A stretch of 50,116 bases of DNA from Candidatus Poribacteria bacterium (GTDB lineage: Bacteria; Poribacteria; WGA-4E; PCPOR2b), in NCBI GenBank assembly GCA_028819845.1, contig JAPPKS010000034.1:1-50116 (forward strand). The letters are read 5' to 3'. Below the pieces are notes generated by a model, which saw only the letters and a list, made by a program, of their open reading frames with translations, was not told the origin of the DNA and made no database searches. Shown here in pieces: positions 9,384 to 17,590 of this stretch; position 1 is the first letter of the stretch; each line of letters begins with the position of its first letter. A program made the position numbers and the translations under genes.

Positions 9384-9478
9384 ATCCCAGATGAAGCATC
9401 GTTCAACTCCGTAAAGCCAATGGTCTAACGAAAGTCTTGGAGATTGAGAACGTCCAATAGTCACGGAGGACACTTGGC

Positions 9479-10969
9479 ATGTACGAAACGCAACAATACT
9501 TGGCAATAGACCTCGGCGCGGAAAGCGGACGCGGTGTGTTAGGGAAGTTCGACGGCGGTTTGCTACAATTGGAAGAAATACACCGATTCCCCAACGGCGG
9601 CGTTCGTGTGATGGATAGCCTGCACTGGGATGTCCTACAGCTCTGGAGTGAAATCAAGCGCACCCTTTCTATATGTGCGGGCGAACGTGTAAATCTCATG
9701 AGCTTAGGCGTCGATACCTGGGGAGTCGATTTTGCACTGCTTGATAGAGACGATGCGTTGCTTGGGTACCCCAATCATTACCGGGACTCGCGCACAGATG
9801 GTATGCTGGACGAAGCCTTCCGCCGTATGCCGCGCGAGGAAATCTTCAAGCGCAGCGGAACACAATTCCTTCCGATTAACACGCTCTATCAATTGCTCTC
9901 GATGGCATTACGAAATTCGCCGCTGCTTGACGCGGCAGACACGTTTTTGATGATGCCGGATATCTTCAACTTTTGGTTGACAGGACGAAAAGCGTGCGAA
10001 TTCACTGATGCAACAACGACACAGTTTTACGATCCGCGTCAATACGGTTGGTCGAATGAGATTCTCGGCGCACTCGGCTTGCCAACCGAAATATTCCCCG
10101 AGATTGTGCCCCCAGGCACACATTTTGGCGCACTTCTGTCAAATGTTGCTAGCGAGGTCGGACTTCCCATAATCCCCGTAATTGCGCCCGCGTGTCACGA
10201 TACCGGTTCGGCTGTGGCTGCGGTACCTGCACGGGGAAAAGACTGGGCATATATCAGCTCCGGCACATGGTCATTGATGGGAATAGAGGTTCCAAACCCC
10301 ATTATTACCGATCAAGCGCTGGAACTCAACTTCACAAATGAGGGCGGAATTGAAAACACTTTCCGATTCCTCAAAAACATCATGGGTTTATGGCTGGTAC
10401 AGGAGTGTCGGCGAACTTGGGCGCAAGCGGGAGATGATATGTCCTACGACCAGGTTACCCAGCTCGCTGTGAGCGCAAAGCCTTTCGCCGCACTAATTGA
10501 CCCGGATGACAGCAGTTTTCTGCCCGCCGGCGATATGCCGTCGCGAATTGTTGACTATTGCAAACGGAGCGGGCAAACTATCCCATTGGACAAGGGACAA
10601 ATCATCCGCTGTGCCTTGGAAAGCCTTGCCCTCAAATACCGGTGGGTCTTGGAAAAACTCGAATCCGTTAGGGGCAAACCCATTAACGTCCTACACATCG
10701 TCGGCGGCGGGACGCAGAATACGATGCTCTGCCAATTTACTGCCGATGCCACGGCGACACCGGTTGTTGCGGGGCCAATCGAAGCAACCGCTATCGGCAA
10801 CATCATGGTACAAGCAGTCGCTAGCGGTGCAATAAATTCGATTGCTGATGCACGCGAGATTGTCCGCCGGTCGTTTGAGGCCGCTGTCTACGAACCGCAA
10901 GATTCGGCGCGTTGGGCTGAGGCTTATGGCCGGTTTCTTGCAATTACGGGGTTGCCGCCGGTCGTGTGA
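9479..10969 (+). CDS. rhaB: Rhamnulokinase (FGGY carbohydrate kinase)
   Basis: A 496-residue FGGY-family kinase, best matched to rhamnulokinase, which phosphorylates L-rhamnulose to rhamnulose-1-phosphate in the cytoplasm. The N-terminal ATPase motif AIDLGAESGRGVLG (about residues 9-22), GVDTWGVDF (about 78-86), HDTGSAVAAVPA and SSGTWSLMG in the middle, and HIVGGGTQNTMLCQFTADA (about 407-425) are all present in the order usual for RhaB, and the length fits. The catalytic Asp lies in GVDTWGVDF by family analogy. ATG 9479 has GGAGGA 9 bases upstream. No isomerase, aldolase or rhamnosidase is nearby, so the rest of rhamnose catabolism must be elsewhere. It converges with the methyltransferase gene on the other strand, only 45 bases away. 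Confidence 0.9.
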   Translation: MYETQQYLAIDLGAESGRGVLGKFDGGLLQLEEIHRFPNGGVRVMDSLHWDVLQLWSEIKRTLSICAGERVNLMSLGVDTWGVDFALLDRDDALLGYPNHYRDSRTDGMLDEAFRRMPREEIFKRSGTQFLPINTLYQLLSMALRNSPLLDAADTFLMMPDIFNFWLTGRKACEFTDATTTQFYDPRQYGWSNEILGALGLPTEIFPEIVPPGTHFGALLSNVASEVGLPIIPVIAPACHDTGSAVAAVPARGKDWAYISSGTWSLMGIEVPNPIITDQALELNFTNEGGIENTFRFLKNIMGLWLVQECRRTWAQAGDDMSYDQVTQLAVSAKPFAALIDPDDSSFLPAGDMPSRIVDYCKRSGQTIPLDKGQIIRCALESLALKYRWVLEKLESVRGKPINVLHIVGGGTQNTMLCQFTADATATPVVAGPIEATAIGNIMVQAVASGAINSIADAREIVRRSFEAAVYEPQDSARWAEAYGRFLAITGLPPVV

Positions 10970-11014
10970 CCGCTAAACTGCACTCATTGTGGCTAGAACA
11001 ACCATGTACCCTGG

Positions 11015-11776
11015 CTAACCCGCTTCTTTACATGCAGTGAAATTGATTCGATCAGAATGTCGGTTCCAGCGATTAAAAGTATACATGTCGTACGCGCTGA
11101 GCATTTTGTACCCGTTCTGATGCAGCAATTTTTTGACCGTGTTAACCCCGAAAATTTTCTGGAGATGCACCTCTTCATATCGGCGAAAAATTTCCCCTTC
11201 TCGCAGGAAAAAGGTCAATGAAGTGCGGCAGATATTATCCCGGTACGAATAGAGATTCTTCCAGATATAGGCATAGTCATCGTTGTTTTCTGCAAAGGTT
11301 TGTGCATGAAAATGCCGCACGATATTGTGTTCGGTTGTCACATCGAAAATGAACAGCCCCGATGGAGTGAGATGCCTAAACGCGGAGCGAAACACATTGG
11401 CTAATTCGTCTTCATTTATGGCATAGTTGACGCTATCGTATATGCAAACAATCGCATCAAACTCTTGTTGCAGCCTGAAGTTACACATGTCACCTTGATA
11501 AAACTGAATACTCAAGCCGCGATCCTTCGCTTTCTGACGTGCAACTGTCAGCATCCCTTCCGCACGATCCAACCCGCAAATTTCATACCCTTTCTCCGCC
11601 ATCAATACCGTCAAAGCCGCCGTTCCACAAGCTAAATCCAAAATTTTTCGCGGGCGAAATTTGTAGTGCTTGAAGAGATTCTGGATATAGTCTGCCCAAC
11701 GCACATAATCCACGTTGCTCATCATGCGATCGTAGGCGCAGGCAAACCTTTCATAGGGATCTGTCAGCTCAACCAT
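11015..11776 (-). CDS. Class I SAM-dependent methyltransferase
   Basis: A 253-residue soluble methyltransferase with a classic Rossmann core. Motif I is KILDLACGTAALTVLMAEKG (about residues 44-63), motif II contains CGLDRAEGML, QGDMCNF follows, and motif IV is FDAIVCIYDSVNY. After it comes FRHLTPSGLFIFDVTTEHN. The C-terminal β-rich half (residues 150-235) fits small-molecule methyltransferases of the type-11/25 group. The substrate is unknown. The ATG lies 3 bases downstream of the stop of the membrane protein gene at 11780-12187, so the two are co-transcribed and probably translationally coupled. Confidence 0.88.
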   Translation of the reverse strand: MVELTDPYERFACAYDRMMSNVDYVRWADYIQNLFKHYKFRPRKILDLACGTAALTVLMAEKGYEICGLDRAEGMLTVARQKAKDRGLSIQFYQGDMCNFRLQQEFDAIVCIYDSVNYAINEDELANVFRSAFRHLTPSGLFIFDVTTEHNIVRHFHAQTFAENNDDYAYIWKNLYSYRDNICRTSLTFFLREGEIFRRYEEVHLQKIFGVNTVKKLLHQNGYKMLSAYDMYTFNRWNRHSDRINFTACKEAG

Positions 11777-11779
11777 CCG

Positions 11780-12187
11780 TTAAATTTCCCCGCGCTTGAA
11801 TCCCACAGCCGCGTTCATCATGATTAGCATCGTGTTGACCTCCTCTGAAGTCCATTCGCCATCCTTGTTCGCACTCTTCGCGTAATTCGCAGCTGCGTTA
11901 ACCTTTCTCAGACTTATCTTACCTGCAATGTAGCTCATCGGCATTTTCATTAGCGCTTCTCTGAGATTTTCAAATGTGCTTGAAATTTCCGATGCCTCTA
12001 CACCTTCAGGTGCCTGCCGTATCAGTTCCTTTTCCACAAGATCTAAGGTCAAATCTAACAGCTCGGTAATCAAGTACCATTGTGAGAAAAAGAGGACTAG
12101 CATCAACACGAGAGCGGCTGCAAGCAAACCCCCGATAAACGGATTGCGAAATACCCGGCGCAGAATGCCCGTTGAACGTCCTTCCAT
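11780..12187 (-). CDS. Small single-TM protein, function unknown
   Basis: A 135-residue protein with a basic N-terminus (MEGRSTGILRRVFRNPF) and one strong membrane helix at about residues 18-40. The rest is a mostly helical, charged domain (about 45-135). It is not recognised. The topology suggests that the C-terminal domain faces the periplasm, by the positive-inside rule. AGGGA lies 8-9 bases before the ATG. It is the first gene of a two-gene operon with the methyltransferase, 3 bases apart. Confidence 0.68.
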   Translation of the reverse strand: MEGRSTGILRRVFRNPFIGGLLAAALVLMLVLFFSQWYLITELLDLTLDLVEKELIRQAPEGVEASEISSTFENLREALMKMPMSYIAGKISLRKVNAAANYAKSANKDGEWTSEEVNTMLIMMNAAVGFKRGEI

Positions 12188-12283
12188 GTCTAAAATCCCT
12201 ACATCTGATTCTAAATTGTAGCCATTACTGCGGCAATCAATCGGTCAACGCTTTTATTAGCCAACAAATGCGTTGAACGCCGT

Positions 12284-13555
12284 TTATGCAAATCTATAGA
12301 TTGAAAACGGCAACAGATTGCCCGAAGAGTCAAATTCAAGCGAACTCAACCTGCCGATGACCTCCAAATCGCTGCGCAGTTTTGCCGCTTCAAGCAACGA
12401 TTCAGAGATATCTACTTCCGTCAATTTCAGTGTGTTCTCAATGCGAATAATACTCGCTAGTTCTGGCGGAGTTAATCCAATCGTCTGTAACGCTATCTCA
12501 ATCGCTTCACGATCGTTGTCATAGTGAAATGGAATTCTCGATTTCTGGGGTCCTAATCCGGTAATTCCATTCATGTACGTCGCATGCCGGTCAATCCTAT
12601 CCACAAGGCGTGTTGTCGTGAAATCTGCCAATCCAATTCCTGTCGCATTGCCGTCGCTCGCGTCTGTTACATCTCGGACGAAGATGCGTATAATCTTGGG
12701 TTTCTCAGGTTCAACCCCTAAAGTTTGCAGCCGCCTGCCAATGATGTTTGTGTCCATACCTGTTCCGCTGATATTTTTCCCCATGTAGTCCACAATGAGG
12801 AAATCCAGCGTGTCAAAAGGAAGTCGTCCCATAAGCGCTTTGGACTCTATCAGAAGTTCGCGCTCCCCAGACAACAGTTCACCGGATCGCAGCGCGGCAA
12901 CTTTTGCTGTCTGTTCGAAAGCGTTTTCAATAATCCCAATACCAAACGCGACTTTTCCGGTGCCTAATACTAGGCTTCCCACCGATGTAATGACGTGTTC
13001 AAAACCGTGCTGGATCGATGCGCGATGATATGTGTTCGCTCCTTTCTGTTTGCCCAGTCCAATCGCCATTATTTTCATTAGGCCGCTTTCAATAGAACCG
13101 CTGAAGTCAGTATGGGCTTTAATACGATTGAGGGGAATGATATAATCGGCTTCGGAGGCATATCGATCCAAAAACACCGGTAACTTGTCTGCGGTCTGAC
13201 CGATTTCCACCACGTCCATGGTAGCCTTGATTGGGACACCCATACTTTCGTCCGTTATGCCGTAATGCGCCAACACTTCGCGCTGTCCTTCCGCGGTGGC
13301 GCCGCCGTGACTGCCCATCGCCGGCACGATAAACGGCTTGGCGCCAATTCGTTTGAGGTAATCTACCGCCGCCTTGACTATTACTCCGATGTCTGCAACG
13401 CCGCGGCTCCCCGCCGTCACGGCAACACTGCTGCCCTTACCCACAATCGCCCCGGCATCAATGCGATCCAATTCGTCGGAAATAGCTTCCGGAAGATTGT
13501 CGATAACTGGCGCCTCAAATCGTTGTTTCACTCGAATCATTCTCGGTAGTTTCAT
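12284..13555 (-). CDS. Lactate-racemase-like DUF2088 domain protein
   Basis: A 423-residue soluble protein with a LarA-type N-terminal (DUF2088) domain. Visible features are VAVTAGSRGVADI (about 43-55), the hallmark PAMGSHGGATAEGQREVL (about 78-95), NRIKAHTDFSG and GLMKIMAIGLGKQKGA. The family includes nickel-pincer-dependent racemases and epimerases of 2-hydroxyacids. In LarA, Lys184 carries the pincer cofactor and several His bind Ni; this shorter-type homologue has several His/Lys in the central region, but I cannot assign the cofactor site. The start is ATG at 13553-13555 with GGAGAGGA just upstream; a further upstream in-frame ATG is not needed. It is divergent from the PhyH gene at 13734, and the 178 bases between presumably hold both promoters. 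No larB/C/E genes are present. Confidence 0.82.
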   Translation of the reverse strand: MKLPRMIRVKQRFEAPVIDNLPEAISDELDRIDAGAIVGKGSSVAVTAGSRGVADIGVIVKAAVDYLKRIGAKPFIVPAMGSHGGATAEGQREVLAHYGITDESMGVPIKATMDVVEIGQTADKLPVFLDRYASEADYIIPLNRIKAHTDFSGSIESGLMKIMAIGLGKQKGANTYHRASIQHGFEHVITSVGSLVLGTGKVAFGIGIIENAFEQTAKVAALRSGELLSGERELLIESKALMGRLPFDTLDFLIVDYMGKNISGTGMDTNIIGRRLQTLGVEPEKPKIIRIFVRDVTDASDGNATGIGLADFTTTRLVDRIDRHATYMNGITGLGPQKSRIPFHYDNDREAIEIALQTIGLTPPELASIIRIENTLKLTEVDISESLLEAAKLRSDLEVIGRLSSLEFDSSGNLLPFSIYRFA

Positions 13556-13733
13556 GATTCCTCTCCATTCAAGAGTCAATGTTCAGGTTTAAGTATACTA
13601 TCAAAATTTGCGGCCGCTTGCAAGCATGAAAAGCCGGCGGCGCATATAGCGTTGCACTAAAACCCATTTCGTGATAAGATTATTCCAACCGTCGTTCCGT
13701 ACATTGCAGTTCACGGCTAATAGGTTCGGAAAA

Positions 13734-14501
13734 ATGCTTACGGAAAAACAAATACACCAGTTTGAAACCTTGGGATTTATTTTTCTGAAGAACTTCATCC
13801 CGCCAAATGAGATTCGGAAGTATATCAATGCGTTTGATGAGACGTTTCGGATAGCCGCGGGAGCAAGATTGGCGGGAACATACGAGGACATAAAGAAGAC
13901 AATAGCCGTGATGCGGTTCTTTGAGTATAATCCGGCGGTCTATCACCGTTTGCTCGACAGTGACGCGGTCTGTGAGGTAGTCGAGGATTTGCTTGGCAGG
14001 CACTTCATATTTAGCACATCCGAAGGCGCGTATCGGTTCGGCAACACTTGGTGGCATCATGATGATGTTTCGCCCGGGGACCATATCCACCTGAAAGTTG
14101 TGCTCTACTTAGACCCAGTCAGCGCAGACACCGGATGCCTCTCAGTATTACCGGGAAGCCATCTTTTGCCTTACCGACAGCGGATGGAACGATACGGCGG
14201 AGACATACTACCGTTAGGAAGGGATGTTCCCGGCACATATTCAGTCGCGTCCAATCCGGGCGACGCCGTAGTTTTCAATGTAAAACTTTATCATGCCGCC
14301 TTTGGCGAAGCCGTAGGGCGGCGGGCAATCTACATCAACTACCTCCAGAAACCCAGGTCGCCAGAGGAAGAAGCGCATATAAAATGGCTCTACCGCAAAG
14401 ACGGAGGTTATTACACGCCGGAACTCTTTGAAGACGCGACACCGAAACGCATGCGGATGTTGGCTTTCTTAAAAGATACATGTTACGACACGCCGCTTTG
14501 A
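13734..14501 (+). CDS. Phytanoyl-CoA dioxygenase (PhyH) family protein, second copy
   Basis: A 255-residue Fe(II)/2-oxoglutarate dioxygenase of the PhyH family. It starts MLTEKQIHQFETLGFIFLKN, the common N-terminus of this family. The iron site is HHDD at 108-111 (H108-x-D110, or H109 with D111) and a distal His near 187 (KLYHAAFG), with GDAVVFN before it and R196/R197 available for 2-oxoglutarate. The middle has CLSVLPGSH. I chose ATG 13734 because the family homology begins there; an in-frame ATG at 13671 would add 21 untypical residues. It is not a recent duplicate of the PhyH gene at 4056. It is followed after 34 bases by the peptidase lipoprotein gene, likely in the same transcript. Confidence 0.9.
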   Translation: MLTEKQIHQFETLGFIFLKNFIPPNEIRKYINAFDETFRIAAGARLAGTYEDIKKTIAVMRFFEYNPAVYHRLLDSDAVCEVVEDLLGRHFIFSTSEGAYRFGNTWWHHDDVSPGDHIHLKVVLYLDPVSADTGCLSVLPGSHLLPYRQRMERYGGDILPLGRDVPGTYSVASNPGDAVVFNVKLYHAAFGEAVGRRAIYINYLQKPRSPEEEAHIKWLYRKDGGYYTPELFEDATPKRMRMLAFLKDTCYDTPL

Positions 14502-14535
14502 TGCCCGACATTATTTTCGCCAAGGAGGACAACCG

Positions 14536-15534
14536 ATGAAATACGTTAGCCAATCTCGCAGCAGCCTCGGTTACGCTTTGATCGTGCTCCTGGCTGTGTT
14601 CTTCTGTACAGGTTGCGCCGCCTTAAACGAAGCGCAACAGCGAAGACAAGAACGTGTCAAGAATGAACGAAAAGAACGGCACGTGCTGTATGAACGACCG
14701 ACCTCCGAATTTAACGCAACCCCCGATGGACTAACGGTAAATAGCGAACATTTCACATTGACTTTTGACGAAACGCTGTTGCAACATGAGGATTATGACG
14801 AAGCTCAAGAGCGGCAGGATACAGGGCGTGGGATTTTGGTGTCCTTGGAGAGTCTCTATAATTTCGTTTACGACATTTTGAAATTTGAACCAAATTACCG
14901 AATTGAAGTGGTGCTTCACCCGCCCTCTCAAGGGCGCACGCATGCGGCGGTAACTTCCTCAGGCGCCCAGATTATGCTTGACGGAGGAGAACTGATTAAA
15001 CAGGTCACTAGCGCTCGCATACACTTTCCGCTTAACATGATGCAACAAAAAGGCACACAAGCGCACGAATTAACCCACGCCTTTACCGAAATATATAACA
15101 TTCCATCGTGGTTCGCGGAAGGACTGTCTGTGTTGGTCGAAGTGGAATATGTTAAGCAAGGATATTTTGGTAAAATAGACATCGAAAATGACATAAGAGT
15201 AAACGCTGACGGCGTAAACATGGTTCAAAACTGGAGCTCCGGAACAATAGGCGTACCTGCACTTACAAAGTGGAGATATGATTACTCTTATTCGCTCGTT
15301 TCTAAACTGAAATCTCGCTTCGGCGAAGACTTTTACGCGAAAGTTTTCCGATTGATTGAAAAGGAAAAATTCCACGAAAAAACGCTCGAACGCATGAGCA
15401 CCAGTGTTCTCGTTTATTTTTTAAGCCAAGTGGCCGGCGAAGATCTTACACCGTTCTTTGAAAAGCTTAAATTCAACGTACGCAGCCTGACCAAATCCGA
15501 AATCTTGTCCATAATCGGACCATCACCGCAATAA
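14536..15534 (+). CDS. Lipoprotein, peptidase MA-like gluzincin
   Basis: A 332-residue predicted lipoprotein with a hydrophobic signal peptide ending FCTGC (lipidated Cys at 27), followed by a charged linker. The zinc-metallopeptidase site is HELTH (177-181) with the third ligand in WFAEGLS (Glu195), the HExxH…E arrangement of gluzincins of the peptidase-MA group. The N-terminal part (65-150) has a β-rich fold with SEHFTLTFD typical of these proteins. It presumably cleaves peptides or proteins at the envelope, or acts structurally if inactive; all catalytic residues are present. AAGGAGG stands 8 bases upstream of the ATG. It is probably co-transcribed with the PhyH gene before it. Confidence 0.85.
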   Translation: MKYVSQSRSSLGYALIVLLAVFFCTGCAALNEAQQRRQERVKNERKERHVLYERPTSEFNATPDGLTVNSEHFTLTFDETLLQHEDYDEAQERQDTGRGILVSLESLYNFVYDILKFEPNYRIEVVLHPPSQGRTHAAVTSSGAQIMLDGGELIKQVTSARIHFPLNMMQQKGTQAHELTHAFTEIYNIPSWFAEGLSVLVEVEYVKQGYFGKIDIENDIRVNADGVNMVQNWSSGTIGVPALTKWRYDYSYSLVSKLKSRFGEDFYAKVFRLIEKEKFHEKTLERMSTSVLVYFLSQVAGEDLTPFFEKLKFNVRSLTKSEILSIIGPSPQ

Positions 15535-15574
15535 AGATTCTCACCTACTTCCATTCCTAAATATCGAGGCAAGG

Positions 15575-16579
15575 ATGCCGCTAAAATTCGCCTTCTTGGG
15601 AGTCTGGCACAGTCACGCCGTTATGCACGTCCGCGAGGCAGCTCAACGCCCTAACGAGTTTCAGTTAATCGGGATGTTCGAGCCTGATGAAGACGTCCTT
15701 CAAAAAAGGAAAGCGTGGTCTGAATTACTACCCGCTATCCCGGTTTTTCCCTCCCTCCAAGCCGTTTTGGATAGCGATGCCGAAGCCGTAGTTGTTGAAG
15801 GGCATGTTTACCAGAATTTAGATTATGCGGAACGTGCATTGGAAGCGGGCAAACATGTATTGTTAGAAAAACCCGCGGGCGCGGACTTGGAGCACCTAAC
15901 GCGTGTACAAAAAATCGCGGCGCGCAAGGGATTGATGCTTCAGATGGCGTATATGTGGCGCTACAACCCAGCCATCCATGAAATCATCCGGTTGGCAAAA
16001 TCTGGCGCGTTGGGAGAAATTTTCTACTATCGCGGACATATACCTAAGCCCAAGACGTGGCATCCAGAGTTGGAATCGGAATTCGGTATGTACCACGCTG
16101 CTGTCTATTTCGAGATGGCTGGCCATCTCGTAGATCTAATGGTCGCAGCGATGGGAGAACCGAAGCATATCCATCCCATGCTGGGAAAACACTACGGCGA
16201 TAATCCAATTCACGTGGACAACGCCGTCGTGGTACATGAGTTCGAGAACGGCCTTGGCACAATTGACACTGCAGCCATGCATGTAGGGATGGATCGGACG
16301 CGCCGAATCGAAGTCTACGGAACAGAAGGCACCGCCATCCACGCACAGATTGGATCAGGCAATCTCAGTCTATGTTTAGAAAATCCCTTTGAGGATTACC
16401 AGGCAGGGTGGCAGCAACTCTCTATCAAACCGCCGAAGGAGCTTCCGTCGCTTTTGCGCGAATTATCCGCCTGCATTCGAGGCGTCAAGGAACCTGACTA
16501 CACGTTATCACACGACCTGGCCGTTCAACGCGTGCTAATGGCCGGTTGCGGCATAAAAGACGGCAAAGCATTAAAATGA
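15575..16579 (+). CDS. Gfo/Idh/MocA family NAD(P)-dependent oxidoreductase
   Basis: A 334-residue cytoplasmic oxidoreductase. The N-terminal Rossmann part begins LKFAFLGVWHSHAVMH; GVWHSH replaces the more usual GxGxxG, as in many members of this family. VLLEKPAG (about 91-98) is the signature EKP motif with the active-site Lys. A C-terminal α/β domain (about 120-320) follows, with FENGLGTIDTAAMHVG and RRIEVYGTEGTA strands typical of the family. Members oxidise or epimerise sugars and inositols; the substrate is unknown. A GAGG lies just before the ATG. It converges with the epimerase gene, 10 bases apart, and both could act on sugar acids (inference from context). Confidence 0.9.
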   Translation: MPLKFAFLGVWHSHAVMHVREAAQRPNEFQLIGMFEPDEDVLQKRKAWSELLPAIPVFPSLQAVLDSDAEAVVVEGHVYQNLDYAERALEAGKHVLLEKPAGADLEHLTRVQKIAARKGLMLQMAYMWRYNPAIHEIIRLAKSGALGEIFYYRGHIPKPKTWHPELESEFGMYHAAVYFEMAGHLVDLMVAAMGEPKHIHPMLGKHYGDNPIHVDNAVVVHEFENGLGTIDTAAMHVGMDRTRRIEVYGTEGTAIHAQIGSGNLSLCLENPFEDYQAGWQQLSIKPPKELPSLLRELSACIRGVKEPDYTLSHDLAVQRVLMAGCGIKDGKALK

Positions 16580-16589
16580 TGAATTAGGG

Positions 16590-17354
16590 CTAACGATGCG
16601 TTTCTGCAGAATCCTGTGGTTCATAGCCGATGACCTCGCTAGCGTGTGAAAAATCGCGGTAACCCCATTTGTTGTTTGACACCGCATAAAAGATGTCAAA
16701 CCGCACGCTGTCAGGCGCTTCAATACACTTCTCCACCATCTGGGCAATGTCGCGGTGGCTGCACCAGACCGCAAACTCGCGCGGCTGGCGCGGACGGTTT
16801 TCAGCCGTAACCGCGCCGATGCGGACACAGATAGTAGAAATACCGCAATTGTCCGAGAAATGCCGCGCTAATGCTTCTCCCCATACCTTGCTTGCTCCAT
16901 AAAGTCCATCCGGGCGTACCGGCGACTTGTGCGTTATTTTCTCCCACGTTTCGGGAGCTTCATCGTAACGCCCCTGGGCTAAAGCGCTGTACGGATAATC
17001 CAATTCCCACCGACTTATGGTTGAGCCGCTGCTAGCGTAAACGATGCGTTTTACACCTGCTTGGCGTGACGCCTCGAAAACATTGTAAGTTCCGATGATA
17101 TTCGGTTCTAGCACTTCTTCCCATGCCGCATCCCCTTGTGCCATCGCTGCTAGATGCACCACCACATCTACCCCTTCAAAAGCTGGCCGGATTGCGTCTA
17201 AATCGGCGATATCTGCGCGCCATAATTTTATTCCCGGCACATCGCGGCGGTTGAGCGCACTCAATGCATACTTGCCTACCGAGTTTAAATGCTCGTACAC
17301 TACCCCTCCAATTAACCCGCTCATGCCGGTGATGAGCACGTTTCTGGCTGTCAT
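16590..17354 (-). CDS. NAD-dependent epimerase/dehydratase, uronate-dehydrogenase-like
   Basis: A 254-residue extended short-chain dehydrogenase. The NAD-binding glycine motif is LITGMSGLIGGVV (GxxGxxG, residues 7-19), VVVHLAAMAQG is present, and the active site holds Ser (YASSGSTIS) and YGASK (Tyr-xxx-Lys). The short length and the motif set fit NAD-dependent uronate dehydrogenase or related sugar-nucleotide-independent epimerases. A good GGAGG precedes the ATG at 17352-17354. It is divergent from the 2-hydroxyacid dehydrogenase homologue; the 236-base AT-rich gap between carries a consensus promoter for the latter. Confidence 0.88.
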   Translation of the reverse strand: MTARNVLITGMSGLIGGVVYEHLNSVGKYALSALNRRDVPGIKLWRADIADLDAIRPAFEGVDVVVHLAAMAQGDAAWEEVLEPNIIGTYNVFEASRQAGVKRIVYASSGSTISRWELDYPYSALAQGRYDEAPETWEKITHKSPVRPDGLYGASKVWGEALARHFSDNCGISTICVRIGAVTAENRPRQPREFAVWCSHRDIAQMVEKCIEAPDSVRFDIFYAVSNNKWGYRDFSHASEVIGYEPQDSAETHR

Positions 17355-17498
17355 CGCTTTCCTCCATATTGGATTGAAATGAACCTTTCCCTATTCCGTT
17401 TTTGTTCACCCGATTGGGTATTGAAGACTATCTATTATACACTACAAATTTCAAATATTACCAAACTTTCAAATCTTATCTGAATACCCAAAATTGTA

Positions 17499-17527
17499 TT
17501 GACATGGTGTCCATTATGCTCTATACT
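17499..17527 (+). promoter_or_regulatory. Near-consensus sigma-70 promoter with internal palindrome
   Basis: TTGACA (17499-17504), a 17-base spacer and TATACT (17522-17527): a perfect -35, ideal spacing and a one-mismatch -10. The spacer begins in a perfect palindrome ATGG-TGT-CCAT (17504-17514), which also contains GACA-TGG-TGTC; this could be an operator that blocks RNA polymerase. Transcription would begin near 17534, about 57 bases ahead of the 2-hydroxyacid dehydrogenase homologue. Confidence 0.75.
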
Positions 17528-17590
17528 GTCAACTGTATTCACGTAACCGCAACAATACTAACAATAGAAGAAAATCAAGAGTTTTAGTTG

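Larger units (their letters stand above)
8842..9478. other. Repeat-rich intergenic region
   Basis: These 637 bases lack a convincing gene. They hold a 13-base inverted repeat (TACAGG-T-CCTGTA, 8850-8862), a 17-base perfect direct repeat (TGGAATTATTTTGGAAA at 8929-8945 and 9192-9208) and a GGGCAACC hairpin (9050-9070). Two near-identical CCGCCCCTC(T/C)GGGGCTA units follow (about 9115-9131 and 9167-9183), then a GCGGGGC hairpin (9365-9383). A short open frame from 9210 to 9329 (39 residues) lacks a spaced ribosome-binding site and is not recognisable. Confidence 0.7.
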
